A stretch of 64,000 nt of DNA, from positions 124,001 to 188,000 of the forward strand of contig NZ_JBHUHP010000016.1 of NCBI RefSeq assembly GCF_042682525.1. The letters are read 5' to 3'. Of this stretch, positions 51,350-60,222 are shown in pieces; the stretch's first letter is position 1, and each line of letters starts with the position of its first letter. Position numbers and translations under genes: made by a program. The notes beneath the pieces are model-generated. The model searched no databases, was not told the origin of the DNA, and saw only the letters and a program-made list of their open reading frames with translations. Source of the stretch: Blastococcus_B deserti. Lineage in GTDB: Bacteria; Actinomycetota; Actinomycetes; Mycobacteriales; Geodermatophilaceae.

Positions 51350-52048
51350 ATGCCTTCGCTCAATCGCCCGGCGCTCACCGACACCGACCCCGCCGACAGG
51401 GGCACGGTGGGCGAAAGGGCCCCCGTGCCTCCGGAGGAGGAGCTGCTGGACCGGCTGCGCGCCGGGGACGCCGCCGCCTTCGCCGCCGTCGTCGACGCGT
51501 GGTCGCCGGTGATGCTGTCCGTCGCGCGGCGCTACGTGCACGACCGGCACGCCGCGGAGGACGTGGTCCAGGAGGCGTGGCTCGGGGTCATCAGCGGGAT
51601 CGGGCGCTTCGAGGGGCGTTCGTCGGTCCGGAGCTGGGCGTTCTCCATCGTGATCAACCGGGCGAAGAGCCGGTTCGCCCGCGACACGCGGCTCGTGTCC
51701 TCCCCCGAGCTCACCGGCTCCCCGACGTCGGGACCCACGGTCGACCCGGCCCGGTTCCGAGGGCCCGACGACGCCTACCCCGGGCACTGGACCTCGACCG
51801 GCGCACCTCGCCCCTGGGACCAGCCGGAGAACGGCCTGCTCAACCGGGAGGTCCGCGAGCGACTGGAACGAGCACTGGCTGAGTTGCCCGAGCGACAGCG
51901 CCTCGTGGTGCAGCTGCGCGACGTGCAAGGCATGTCAGCCGAGGAGACCTGCGCGGCGCTGCACCTGTCGGCCGGCAATCAGCGCGTCCTGCTGCACCGC
52001 GGCCGCGCCGCGCTGCGCGCCGCGCTCGAGGACTACTACGACCGCTGA
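51350..52048 (+). CDS. ECF-type RNA polymerase sigma factor
   Basis: The 232-residue protein has region 2 at about 32-100 (DRLRAGDAAAFAAVVDAWSP, HAAEDVVQEAWLGVISGIGR) and region 4 at about 165-225 (ELPERQRLVVQLRDVQGMSA, EETCAALHLSAGNQRVLLHR). The linker has a Pro/Gly-rich insertion (about 115-155). No anti-sigma gene is adjacent; the zinc-finger gene at 62239 is an orphan candidate 10 kb away. GGGGAGGACC precedes the ATG. Its 3' end overlaps the broken LuxR gene by 13 bases. Confidence 0.82.
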   Translation: MPSLNRPALTDTDPADRGTVGERAPVPPEEELLDRLRAGDAAAFAAVVDAWSPVMLSVARRYVHDRHAAEDVVQEAWLGVISGIGRFEGRSSVRSWAFSIVINRAKSRFARDTRLVSSPELTGSPTSGPTVDPARFRGPDDAYPGHWTSTGAPRPWDQPENGLLNREVRERLERALAELPERQRLVVQLRDVQGMSAEETCAALHLSAGNQRVLLHRGRAALRAALEDYYDR

Positions 52049-52765
52049 TGGTCCATGCCGAGAGCCGCCGCTACCGGCGACTCGCTGCCGGGTGAACCGG
52101 GTCGGAGCAGCTCCAGGGACCGGGCGCGCAGGACCGCGTCGTCCCGCGAGTGGGCGACGAGCTTCCGGTAGATGGACCGCAGATGGGTCTTCAGGGTGTT
52201 CGGGCTGACGAACAGCGTGCCGGCGAGCTCACGTTGCGACTTCGTGGTCGGGAGCAGAGCGAGGATGGCCAGCTCTCGCTCGGTCAGCGACTCGGCCAGC
52301 GCCGCAGCGGACGGGCGGACCCGGCGGGCCAGTTCGGCGGCGTGGCCGGCGGCGACGAGGGCCTCCCCCACCGGCCACGGGCGGCGGCCAGCCGCGCCGC
52401 GGCCAGGGCGGGGACCTTGACGACGGCGTAGGCCCGGGCGAGCACCTGCTCCGCCGCCCGGAGATCTCCGGTCAGGACCCCGACCATCGCCTCCCCGTCC
52501 AGGGCGTGGATCTGGGCGAGCTGGTTCTCGGTGTGCTCGGCCTGGGCCGCCGCACGCCTCAGCCGCTCCCCCGCCTGCTTCAGGTCGCCGAGCCAGAGCG
52601 CGCAGATCCCGCTCACCAGGTGCTGGACGGTGACGAGGAAGGAGTCGGTGCGCCGACCCCGCAGGGCGCCGAGCCGCTCCACAGCACCTGGCACGTCTCC
52701 GGCCATGAAGGCGTGCAGCGCCCTGAGCACTCCGACGTGGACGTCGTCCGCCGGCAGCCGCCCGG
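52036..52765 (-). pseudogene. LuxR-family regulator, truncated and frameshifted
   Basis: The upper part (VLRALHAFMAGDVPGAVERL, VQHLVSGICALWLGDLKQAG, EQVLARAYAVVKVPALAAAR) is the TPR end of a large MalT-like regulator. The lower part is the LuxR HTH (LTERELAILALLPTTKSQRE, LFVSPNTLKTHLRSIYRKLV) in another frame. The frames change near 52380. The whole ATPase part is missing above 52765. Two independent lesions imply a dead gene. Confidence 0.7.
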
Positions 52766-52830
52766 CGTATCGGGGTGGTCATGGCCGGGCTCCGGTGTAA
52801 CGCCACCCGTTCCGCGCGGGACTGCGGGGC

Positions 52831-53508
52831 ATGACGATGACCGCACCGCAGGTCTTGATGACCACGCGGGCGAGCTGGCACCGGCTGGCCGAGCACGTTC
52901 TCGCCGCGGGTCAGTTCGCCGCCCAGGGCACCATCCGGCTGCGGCCGTATCCCGGAGGCTTCGCCACCACGGTCGGCTTCGGTGACCGGCAGCTGGCCGT
53001 CGCCGGCGACGAGCTGCTGGTCATCCGCCACGACGCCGTCCGCTCGGAGCGGCTCACCACGTTGGGCCGAGCCGCGCGCTTCGCCGGCGTGGAGCTCGGG
53101 CTGCGCGGCAGCTACCCGCCCGCCACGTCGGCCGACCCGGATGCGCCGCTGCCGGTCGATCCGACGGCTGCCCGCTGGCTCGCCGACTGGTTCGCCCTCG
53201 GCGACGCGGCGCTGCGCCGCTTCGCCGAGGAGGTCGGCGAGCCGATGGAGCCGGTGCTCTGGCCCGAGCACTTCGATCTCGGTGTCGTGCTGGAGGCCGT
53301 CAACTACGGCTGTTCGCCCGGTGACGCGGCGCTGCCGGAGCCCTATCTCTACGTCGGCCCGCACGAGGGACGGCCGTCCGTCGACCCCTTCTGGAACGCC
53401 GCCTTCGGAGCCGCATTCGGCGCGCACCACATCGTCACGACCGACGACGCCGTCGCCTTCTTCTCCGAGGGACGTCGACAGGTACTCAGGGACAGGAGCA
53501 GGACGTGA
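52831..53508 (+). CDS. Conserved protein of unknown function
   Basis: The 225-residue soluble protein reads TRASWHRLAEHVLAAGQFAA, IRLRPYPGGFATTVGFGDRQ, LGLRGSYPPATS and MEPVLWPEHFDLGVVLEAVN, with YGCSPGDAALPEPYLYVGPH and NAAFGAAFGA near the end. WPEHFDLG with a following YLYVGP is a recurrent pattern in uncharacterised actinobacterial proteins. It may bind a ligand or metal through His and Glu in WPEHFD, but that is a guess. The last four bases overlap the SDR start, so it is the first gene of a four-gene operon. Confidence 0.7.
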   Translation: MTMTAPQVLMTTRASWHRLAEHVLAAGQFAAQGTIRLRPYPGGFATTVGFGDRQLAVAGDELLVIRHDAVRSERLTTLGRAARFAGVELGLRGSYPPATSADPDAPLPVDPTAARWLADWFALGDAALRRFAEEVGEPMEPVLWPEHFDLGVVLEAVNYGCSPGDAALPEPYLYVGPHEGRPSVDPFWNAAFGAAFGAHHIVTTDDAVAFFSEGRRQVLRDRSRT

Positions 53509-54326
53509 GGGGTCTGCAGGGCAAGAAGGCGCTGGTGACGGGCGGTAGCTCGGGGATCGGCCAGGCGATCGCCATCCGGCTGGGCGAGGAGGGCGTCGAC
53601 GTCGCCATCAACTACGTCGGTCCGCGAGAGGGCGCCGAGGCGACCAAGGAGGCGATCGAGCACGGCGTCGAGATCTGCATGAAGGAGATGTCGGCCGCCG
53701 GCACCCATCCGATCCTCGTCGCCGCGGACGTCTCCCGGGAGGAGCAGGTCGCCGCGATGTTCGAGCAGGTGCTCACGGAGTACGGGCGAATCGACTTCCT
53801 GGTCAACAACGCGGGCATCCAGATCGCCGCCGACAGCGACGAACTCCCGGTCGCCGCGTTCGACAAGGTGCTCGCGGTCAACCTGCGCGGCGCGTTCCTG
53901 TGCGCCCAGCAGGCGATCCGCTCCTGGCTGCCCTCGGGCACGGGCGGCAGCATCGTGAACGTCTCCAGCGTCCACCAGCTGATCCCGAAACCGCGGTTCG
54001 TCGGCTACTCGGTCTCCAAGGGCGGCATGCAGAACCTGACGCGGACGCTCGCGCTGGAGTACGCCGGCCGCGGCATCCGGGTCAACGGGATCGGTCCCGG
54101 CGCCACGGTGACGCCGATCAACCGCTCCTGGATCGACGATCCGGTCAAGAGGCGGATGGTGGAGAGCCACATCCCGATGCGCCGCGCCGGCGGGGCGGAG
54201 GAGATGGCGGCGGCCACTGCCTTCCTGTGCTCGGACGAGGCCGCATACATCACCGGACAGACGCTGTTCGTCGACGGCGGGCTGACCCTCTACCCGTCGT
54301 TCGAGACCACCTGGTCCTCGGAATGA
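53505..54326 (+). CDS. Short-chain dehydrogenase/reductase, glucose-1-dehydrogenase-like
   Basis: The 273-residue SDR has TGGSSGIGQAIAI at about 11-23, NNAGIQ at about 101-106, the catalytic VNVSSVHQLIPKP, YSVSKGG (Tyr-x3-Lys) and the end GQTLFVDGGLTLYPSF. The GSSGIGQAIA loop and overall length resemble glucose 1-dehydrogenases, with a longer loop after the second strand (YVGPREGAEATKEAIEHGVE). It overlaps its neighbours by four bases at both ends. It probably oxidises a sugar or cyclic polyol together with the GMC oxidoreductase two genes downstream. Confidence 0.83.
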   Translation: MRGLQGKKALVTGGSSGIGQAIAIRLGEEGVDVAINYVGPREGAEATKEAIEHGVEICMKEMSAAGTHPILVAADVSREEQVAAMFEQVLTEYGRIDFLVNNAGIQIAADSDELPVAAFDKVLAVNLRGAFLCAQQAIRSWLPSGTGGSIVNVSSVHQLIPKPRFVGYSVSKGGMQNLTRTLALEYAGRGIRVNGIGPGATVTPINRSWIDDPVKRRMVESHIPMRRAGGAEEMAAATAFLCSDEAAYITGQTLFVDGGLTLYPSFETTWSSE

Positions 54327-55255
54327 CGACGCTGTCGCACCGGACATCCGTCGCCGAGCGGACCGCGGGGTGGTTCCCGTCCCGGTGGGGTCCGGACGAC
54401 CAGGCCGGAGGGCTCAACGAGATCACCCCGGCGGGCGTCCTCGCCGCGGTCTCGCTCGTGCGCAGCGGCCGCGTCTTCGACCTCGCGCACGTGCTGCACG
54501 CAGACGTCCCCGCGTTCCCCGGCCGCACGTTCCGGTCGTATCTGACGACGAACTACCACTACGTCAACCGCCGGCGGGCGGACGGGAGCCCCGAGGGCTG
54601 GGGTCGCAACGCGGTGAACTGGATCGTCGAGCAGATCACCGCCACCCAGCAGATGGGCACCCACCTCGATGCCTTGAACCACCTGCAGGTCGGCGACCGC
54701 ACGTACAACGGGCACCGGCTGGCCGACATCGTCGAGGACTGGGGCACCAACCGGCTCGGCGTCGAGACGCTGCCGCAGATCGTCACCCGCGGCCTGCTGC
54801 TCGACATCGCCGCCCTCCGCGGCGGCGACCGGCTGGAGCCGGGGGACGTCGTGACGGTCGCCGATGCGGAGGCGGCCCTGGAGGGCCGCCGGCTGCGCCC
54901 GGGTGACGGCGTCCTGTTCCACACGGGCTGGGGTGGCTGGTGGGGAGTGGACGACGACCGCTACTCCGAGGGTGAGCCCGGGCCCGGCCGCGACCTGGCC
55001 GAATGGCTGGCCGCCCACCGCGTGGCGCTGACCGGCTGCGACACCTGGAGCTACGGCCCGGTGCCGCCGGAGGACCCGGCCGAGCCGTTCGTCGTCCCGC
55101 AGACGCTCAACGTCCGGCACGGCGTCGTCGTGCTGGAGAACCTGCGGCTGGCCGAGGCCGCCGCGGCCGGGCTGCGCGAGTTCCTGCTCGTGGTCAGCCA
55201 CGCCAAGCTGCGCGGCGCCACGGGTGCGTGGGTGACGCCGCTCGCGATCACGTGA
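54323..55255 (+). CDS. Cyclase-family (kynurenine formamidase-like) metal-dependent hydrolase
   Basis: The 310-residue protein belongs to the cyclase family. The motif QMGTHLDALNHLQVGDRTYN matches the metal-binding HxGTHxDxPxH site in degenerate form (Met for the first His). Further parts are RGLLLDIAALRGGDRLEPGD and GDGVLFHTGWGGWW. Family members hydrolyse amides or lactones or convert sugar-acid derivatives. The start overlaps the SDR stop (ATGA). With the SDR and GMC enzymes it could hydrolyse a lactone formed by dehydrogenation, which is inference from the gene set. Confidence 0.82.
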   Translation: MTTLSHRTSVAERTAGWFPSRWGPDDQAGGLNEITPAGVLAAVSLVRSGRVFDLAHVLHADVPAFPGRTFRSYLTTNYHYVNRRRADGSPEGWGRNAVNWIVEQITATQQMGTHLDALNHLQVGDRTYNGHRLADIVEDWGTNRLGVETLPQIVTRGLLLDIAALRGGDRLEPGDVVTVADAEAALEGRRLRPGDGVLFHTGWGGWWGVDDDRYSEGEPGPGRDLAEWLAAHRVALTGCDTWSYGPVPPEDPAEPFVVPQTLNVRHGVVVLENLRLAEAAAAGLREFLLVVSHAKLRGATGAWVTPLAIT

Positions 55256-55274
55256 CACCGCGAGGAGACACACC

Positions 55275-56888
55275 ATGACCGAGCACGCCGACGTCATCGT
55301 CATCGGTTCGGGGGCGGGCGGGGGCGCCGTCACCTGGGCCTTGGCCCCCACCGGCAAGAAGATCCTGCTCGTGGAGCGGGGGGACTATCTGCGCCGGGAG
55401 ATCCAGAACTGGGATCCGCAGGCGCTGTGGGCCGACAAGCGCTACCACAACAGCGGGCAGTGGACCGACGGCGCCGACGGCCACCGGTTCTCCCCCAAGC
55501 AGCACTACTACGTCGGCGGCAACACCAAGTTCTACGGGGCGATCCTCTACCGCTTCCGGAAGCGCGACTTCGGCCCGGTCCAGCACGTGGACGGCGTCTC
55601 CCCCGCCTGGCCGATCTCCTACGCCGACCTCGCGCCGTACTACGACCGCGCCGAGCAGCTGTACCAGGTGCACGGCACTCGGGGCGAGGACCCGGACGAC
55701 CCACCGGCCGGCGGACCCTATCCGTGGCCGGCCATCACGGATGAGCCCCGGATCGCGCAGCTGCGAGCCGACCTCACGGCCGCCGGCCTCCACCCGTTCT
55801 CGCTGCCGAACGGGATCCTCATCGACGAGGCCGAGCCGCACCGGTCGGCCTGCATCCGTTGCGCGACGTGCGACGGCTTTCCGTGCCTGGTCAACGGCAA
55901 GGCCGACGCACAGGTCATGACGGTGGAGCCGGCGCTGCGGCACCCGAACGTGACGCTGCGGACGCGGGCGCGGGTGACGCGGCTCGAGACCGATCCCTCC
56001 GGGCGCAGCGTGAGCCGCGTTGTCGTCGACCGCGACGGGCAGCGGGAGGAGTACACGGCTGACGTCGTCGTCCTCGCGGCCGGTGCGATCAACTCCGCCG
56101 CGCTGCTGCTGGCGTCGGCGGACGACCGGCATCCGGCCGGTCTGGGCAACGGCTCAGGTCACGTCGGCCGCCACCTGATGCTGCACAACAACTCGGGGTT
56201 GGTCGCCTTCTCGAAGACGCCCAACCCCACACGGTTCCAGAAGACGCTGGGGGTCAACGACTTCTACTGGTCCGACCCGTTCGACCCGGACTGGGACTAC
56301 CCGGTCGGCTCCATCCAGATGAACGGCAAGAGCGACGCCGTGCTCATCGGCTTCGACGTCCCCGACGCGCGGGATCCGGCCGATCTCGCGCGGCACTCCA
56401 TCGACTTCTGGTTGACCACAGAGGACCTGCCGCTCGACGAGAACCGGGTGACGGTCGACCGGGACGGCGCCATCACCCTGCGCTACACCCGGACGAACGC
56501 CGCCGAGGTGAGCCGCCTGCGCATGCGGCTGCAGGGTCTGCTCGACTCCATCCGGTGCGAGCAGGACGTCTACGAGAACCGGCAGTACGCGGGAGGTCAG
56601 CTCGGTATCGGCGGCGTCGCGCACCAGAACGGCACCATCCGGTTCGGGCCCGACCCGGCCACCGCGCCGCTGGACCTCGACTGCCGCATGCACGAGGTCG
56701 ACAACCTCTACGTCGCCGACTCGAGCTTCTTCGTCTCCAGCACCGCGGTGAATCCGACGCTGACGATCATCGCGAACGCGCTGCGGGTGGCCGACGGGAT
56801 TGCCGACCGGCTCGGTGCCCGGACAGCCGCGTCCGCCGGTCTGCCGACGCCGCGGCAACCGGATCCAGCCGCCAGCCCGGTCCGCTGA
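55275..56888 (+). CDS. GMC-family FAD-dependent oxidoreductase
   Basis: The 537-residue flavoprotein has VIVIGSGAGGGAVTWALAPT at about 8-27 and the GMC motif QHYYVGGNTKFYGAILYRFR. IRCATCDGFPCLVNGKADAQ contains a Cys cluster, and VVLAAGAINSAALLLAS follows. The active-site end contains GIGGVAHQNGTIRFG (His) and NLYVADSSFFVSSTAVNPTL (Asn). GMC enzymes oxidise sugars, alcohols or polyols, passing electrons to oxygen or a dehydrogenase acceptor. No export signal is visible. It begins 20 bases after the cyclase stop with GAGGAGACACACC upstream, and a hairpin terminator follows it. Confidence 0.86.
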   Translation: MTEHADVIVIGSGAGGGAVTWALAPTGKKILLVERGDYLRREIQNWDPQALWADKRYHNSGQWTDGADGHRFSPKQHYYVGGNTKFYGAILYRFRKRDFGPVQHVDGVSPAWPISYADLAPYYDRAEQLYQVHGTRGEDPDDPPAGGPYPWPAITDEPRIAQLRADLTAAGLHPFSLPNGILIDEAEPHRSACIRCATCDGFPCLVNGKADAQVMTVEPALRHPNVTLRTRARVTRLETDPSGRSVSRVVVDRDGQREEYTADVVVLAAGAINSAALLLASADDRHPAGLGNGSGHVGRHLMLHNNSGLVAFSKTPNPTRFQKTLGVNDFYWSDPFDPDWDYPVGSIQMNGKSDAVLIGFDVPDARDPADLARHSIDFWLTTEDLPLDENRVTVDRDGAITLRYTRTNAAEVSRLRMRLQGLLDSIRCEQDVYENRQYAGGQLGIGGVAHQNGTIRFGPDPATAPLDLDCRMHEVDNLYVADSSFFVSSTAVNPTLTIIANALRVADGIADRLGARTAASAGLPTPRQPDPAASPVR

Positions 56889-56900
56889 CCTGGTTGCCGG

Positions 56901-56940
56901 GCCACTGCTGCCGGGGCCGAGCGGTCCCGGCAGCGGTGGC
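56901..56940 (+). terminator. Hairpin terminator after the GMC gene
   Basis: GCCACTGCTGCCGGG pairs with CCCGGCAGCGGTGGC over 15 positions with one wobble and a ten-base loop, starting 12 bases after the stop. Confidence 0.75.
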
Positions 56941-56949
56941 TCCGCCTGT

Positions 56950-57355
56950 CCACAGGTCGAGCGTCACCGGGCCGGGCGCAGCAGATCAGGACCAGCTCCC
57001 CGCCGGGAGCCTCGAGCGGCTCGGGGTCGTAGCGGACCGCTCCGTCGGACGACGGACGTCGCGCAGCTGTGGCAGACGCCGGTGCGGCACGACCAGCGCA
57101 CCGGCACCTCGCGGGCCTCGACCAGGTGGAACTCCGGGCGGCCGTGCCCGGTCAAGCGGGCCTGCATCCGCGGGTCCGCGAGCCGGACGCCGACCGTGCA
57201 GCTGGGGACCCGAGGCTGCGTGCCCTCGAAGCTGTCGTCGCCGATGGCCAACCGGTCGTCCACGCAGACCTCGTCGTCGGCCGCCTGCGCGTCCCCGTTC
57301 CCTCCCCGTGTGCGCCCCACCGGCGTCAGCTCACACCGGCGTCGTGCCGATAGAG
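56950..57355 (-). pseudogene. MOSC/ferredoxin-type oxidoreductase with the middle deleted
   Basis: On the minus strand the frame reads ADDEVCVDDRLAIGDDSFEG, then TQPRVPSCTVGVRLADPRMQ and ARLTGHGRPEFHLVE, the end of a MOSC domain. It passes at once to VPVRWSCRTGVCHSCATSVV, the [2Fe-2S] cluster loop of a C-terminal ferredoxin domain. The last part (AVRYDPEPLEAPGGELVLIC, CARPGDARPV) is in another frame. In intact fusion proteins an FAD/NAD(P) reductase module lies between the two. Its loss plus a frameshift shows a dead gene. Confidence 0.72.
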
Positions 57356-57427
57356 GTCTCCGACCTGCTCCCCCGCCGCGCGACCGACCGTGGGCGGCCG
57401 ACGCAGACGGCGAGCAGGCCGAGCTCA

Positions 57428-58687
57428 TCACCGCACGAGGTCGGCACCGTCGATCGGCACGGGACTGCGCCTCCGGCCGGGCTCGGATCGGCTTGGCTCG
57501 GGCACCGAGGTGCCCCCCGGACGGCCCAGGACGCCGAGCGCCGCTGCCGGGAAGATCAGCACCGACAGCAGGCCGGCGAACACCAGCGCCGCGGCCGTGG
57601 TGGCGGACAGCCGCCCCGTCTCCGTGCCGATCTGCGCGGCGGTGACCAGGAATGGCAGGGAGGTCGCCTGCAGCAAACCGGCGGCGAGCCACCCCGGCCG
57701 TCCCAGGGAGCGGCGGTACAGCACCGCTGGCAGGCCGCGGACGACGAGCAGGGCGAGCAGGAGGACCGGCACCTGGAGGAAGGTCGCGGGTGCGTCCAGC
57801 AGGCCGCGTAAATCCAGCTGCACCCCGCTGCTGACGAAGAAGACCGGGATCAGGAACCCGTAGCCGATGGCATCGAGCTTCGCGCGGAAGCGGGGGTGGG
57901 TGGAGGAGTCGCGGTCGACCAGACCCACCAGTGCGCCGGCGAGGAAGGCGCCGAGGATCGTCTCCAGCCCCAGCCGCTCGGCCAGCGCCACGAAGGCGAT
58001 CAGGATCAGCACGACCAACCGGACGCGGATCTCGGCCGTGGTGTCCTGCAGCCGGACCAGCACGTCGCCGAACCGCATGGACATTCGAACCCGGTCGGCG
58101 CCGAGCGCGAGCACCACGACGAGGACGCCGAACCCGGCGAGGACGGCCGCCGTCGTCCCCGCGCCGCCGCCGGAAGCAGAGAAGAGCAGGGACAGCAGCA
58201 CGATGGCGGCGAAGTCGGCGACCGATGCCGCCCCGATGACGGTCTGCCCGACGGCGTCCCTAGCGCGACCGGCGTCCTTGAGCACCGGCACGACCAGTCC
58301 GAGCGAGGTCGCCGTGAGGGCGATGGCCAGGAACAGGGGGGCCGACGTCCAGCCCGCGGCCCGCGCACCTCCCACCACCAGCACGGCGAGCACGAGGCCG
58401 AGCGCGTAGCCGAGGCCGGTGACAGCGAGCAACCGCCCGCGCAGCTCGCGCAGATCGATCTCCAGCCCGGCCAGCATCAGCAGGAAGGCGAGTCCGAACA
58501 GTGCCAGTACCCGCACCGGGAGATCGGCCGCGACCCAGCCGAGGACCGACGGACCGAGCACCACCCCGGCGACGATCTCCACGACCACCGACGGAACGCG
58601 CAGCCATGGCGCCCAGCCCAGCGCCAGCGGGACCGCCGCCGCGACGGCGGCGACGATCAGCAGGTTCGTGAAGCTGAGTTCCGGCAC
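57428..58687 (-). CDS. Cation:proton antiporter, CPA2 (KefB/Na+-H+ exchanger) family
   Basis: The 419-residue membrane protein has about twelve helices. It includes VPSVVVEIVAGVVLGPSVLG, LFGLAFLLMLAGLEIDLREL, the ion-binding region LGAFLAGALVGLVD, and GYGFLIPVFFVSSGVQLDLR. CPA2 members exchange Na+ or K+ for protons. No RCK/TrkA-N regulatory domain follows, and the tail is short and Arg/Pro-rich. The start is at 58687. The disulfide-reductase gene ends 19 bases upstream, so the two form an operon, reminiscent of redox-controlled Kef systems. Confidence 0.85.
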   Translation of the reverse strand: MPELSFTNLLIVAAVAAAVPLALGWAPWLRVPSVVVEIVAGVVLGPSVLGWVAADLPVRVLALFGLAFLLMLAGLEIDLRELRGRLLAVTGLGYALGLVLAVLVVGGARAAGWTSAPLFLAIALTATSLGLVVPVLKDAGRARDAVGQTVIGAASVADFAAIVLLSLLFSASGGGAGTTAAVLAGFGVLVVVLALGADRVRMSMRFGDVLVRLQDTTAEIRVRLVVLILIAFVALAERLGLETILGAFLAGALVGLVDRDSSTHPRFRAKLDAIGYGFLIPVFFVSSGVQLDLRGLLDAPATFLQVPVLLLALLVVRGLPAVLYRRSLGRPGWLAAGLLQATSLPFLVTAAQIGTETGRLSATTAAALVFAGLLSVLIFPAAALGVLGRPGGTSVPEPSRSEPGRRRSPVPIDGADLVR

Positions 58688-58706
58688 CGAGGGCCTCCGG
58701 ACGAGG

Positions 58707-60107
58707 TCAGAGACCGGCCGCTTCCAGGGCGTGCAACCAGACCTCGGCGACGGTCGGGAAGGCGGGGACCGCGTGCCGCAGCTCGCTCAGCGAAAGGTGC
58801 GCGGCCACCACGACGGCGGCCGAGTGCAGCAGTTCCTGGACGCCGCTGCCGGTGATCGTGGCGCCCACCAGCACGCCGGACGCCTCCTCGACCACGAACC
58901 TCGTCGTGCCCTGCAGCCCGTCGCCCAGCACGTATGAGCCCGGCACGTCGCCGGTGCCGACGTCGATGACACGGACGGCGATCCCCCGCTGCAGCGCCTC
59001 GGCCGCGGTCAGGCCCACCGCGCACACCTGCGGATCGGTGAAGGTCACCCGGGTCACGGCGTCCCGGCTGGCCCGGTCGCGGACGTCCCGGCCGGTGATC
59101 ACGTCGGCGGCGATCCGGGCCTGGTACTTCCCCATGTGCGTCAGCGGAGCCAGACCGGTGCAGTCCCCGACCGCGAACAGCCAGGCGCCGGGAACCCCGA
59201 TGGCACGCAGCCGGTCGTCGACCTTGACCGGGCGTCCGGGTCTCAATCCCACGGTGCCCAGACCGAGGTCGTCGGTGCGCGGGCGGCGGCCGGCGGCCAC
59301 CAGCACCTCGTCAGCGATGATCTCCTGCCCGTTGCTGAGCGTCGCGTGCACCGGTCCGTCGGTGCCGTCGCGTCCGATGGCGGCCAACCGCGTGTCCACG
59401 TGCACGGCGATGCCTTCCCGCTCGAAAGCCGCCAGCACTTCCTCGCCGGCGAACGGCTCCTCGTGGGGCAGCAGTCTCGAGCCGGCCTCGACGACGGTCA
59501 CATCCGCAGCGCCCAGCCGGAAGAACGCCTGCGCCAGCTCGAGCCCGACGGCCCCACCACCCAGGACGAGGAGCCGACCCGGCACCTCCTTGGCAGCAGT
59601 GGCCGCCCGGTTGTCCCAGGGCCGCACGTCGGCGAGCCCGGGCACCGGCGGCAGCACCGCCTCGCTGCCGGTGGCGAGGACGACCGCGCGCCGAGCGACC
59701 AACTGAGGACCACCGTCCACCCGCACCCGACGCGTGCCGGCGAGCCGCCCGGTTCCCCGCAGCAGCCGCACACCGTGATCGGCGAGCCAGCGCTCCTGAC
59801 CGTCGTCCGTCCAATGGGATGTCATGTAGTCGCGACGGGCGAGCGCGGCCGACACGTCGACCGGACCCGTCACGGCCGCCGCGGCGCCCGGCACTCGGGC
59901 GGCCGCCGCCAGCACGTCGCCCGGCCGGAGCAGCGTCTTGCTCGGGATGCACCCCCAGTAGGAGCACTCCCCGCCGATCAACTCGGCCTCCACCAGCACG
60001 GTGTCCAGGCCTCGGCCGGCGCACCGGCCGGCGAGGACCTCTCCCGCTGGCCCTCCTCCGATCACGACGACGTCGGCCTCTAGTGCTGCAGGGCGGAACT
60101 GGGACAT
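58707..60107 (-). CDS. Pyridine nucleotide-disulfide oxidoreductase (dihydrolipoamide dehydrogenase/MerA-like)
   Basis: The 466-residue flavoprotein has VVVIGGGPAGEVLAGRCAGR at about 13-32. The redox-active disulfide is GGECSYWGCIPSKTLLRP (Cys-x4-Cys). The NAD(P) loop is RLLVLGGGAVGLELAQAFFR, and the second FAD motif is GAWLFAVGDCTGLAPLTHMG. At the C-terminus the family's His-Pro-Thr-x-x-Glu is Phe-Pro-Thr-Val-Ala-Glu (AFPTVAEVW), so the catalytic His is lost. It may be a quinone- or metal-reducing enzyme rather than a true lipoamide or mycothione reductase. It is co-transcribed with the antiporter and divergent from the GH15 gene; 115 bases separate the two start codons. Confidence 0.83.
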   Translation of the reverse strand: MSQFRPAALEADVVVIGGGPAGEVLAGRCAGRGLDTVLVEAELIGGECSYWGCIPSKTLLRPGDVLAAAARVPGAAAAVTGPVDVSAALARRDYMTSHWTDDGQERWLADHGVRLLRGTGRLAGTRRVRVDGGPQLVARRAVVLATGSEAVLPPVPGLADVRPWDNRAATAAKEVPGRLLVLGGGAVGLELAQAFFRLGAADVTVVEAGSRLLPHEEPFAGEEVLAAFEREGIAVHVDTRLAAIGRDGTDGPVHATLSNGQEIIADEVLVAAGRRPRTDDLGLGTVGLRPGRPVKVDDRLRAIGVPGAWLFAVGDCTGLAPLTHMGKYQARIAADVITGRDVRDRASRDAVTRVTFTDPQVCAVGLTAAEALQRGIAVRVIDVGTGDVPGSYVLGDGLQGTTRFVVEEASGVLVGATITGSGVQELLHSAAVVVAAHLSLSELRHAVPAFPTVAEVWLHALEAAGL

Positions 60108-60222
60108 CAGGCCTCCTCGGACTCCATGCCGTCGTCCACCGTCGCCCGCCCGGCGTTACGCGTAACAGGCCGCCGCTCGCCAGGACGAAAGAACCAGACC
60201 CCCTGACCTCCGGGAGACCCCC

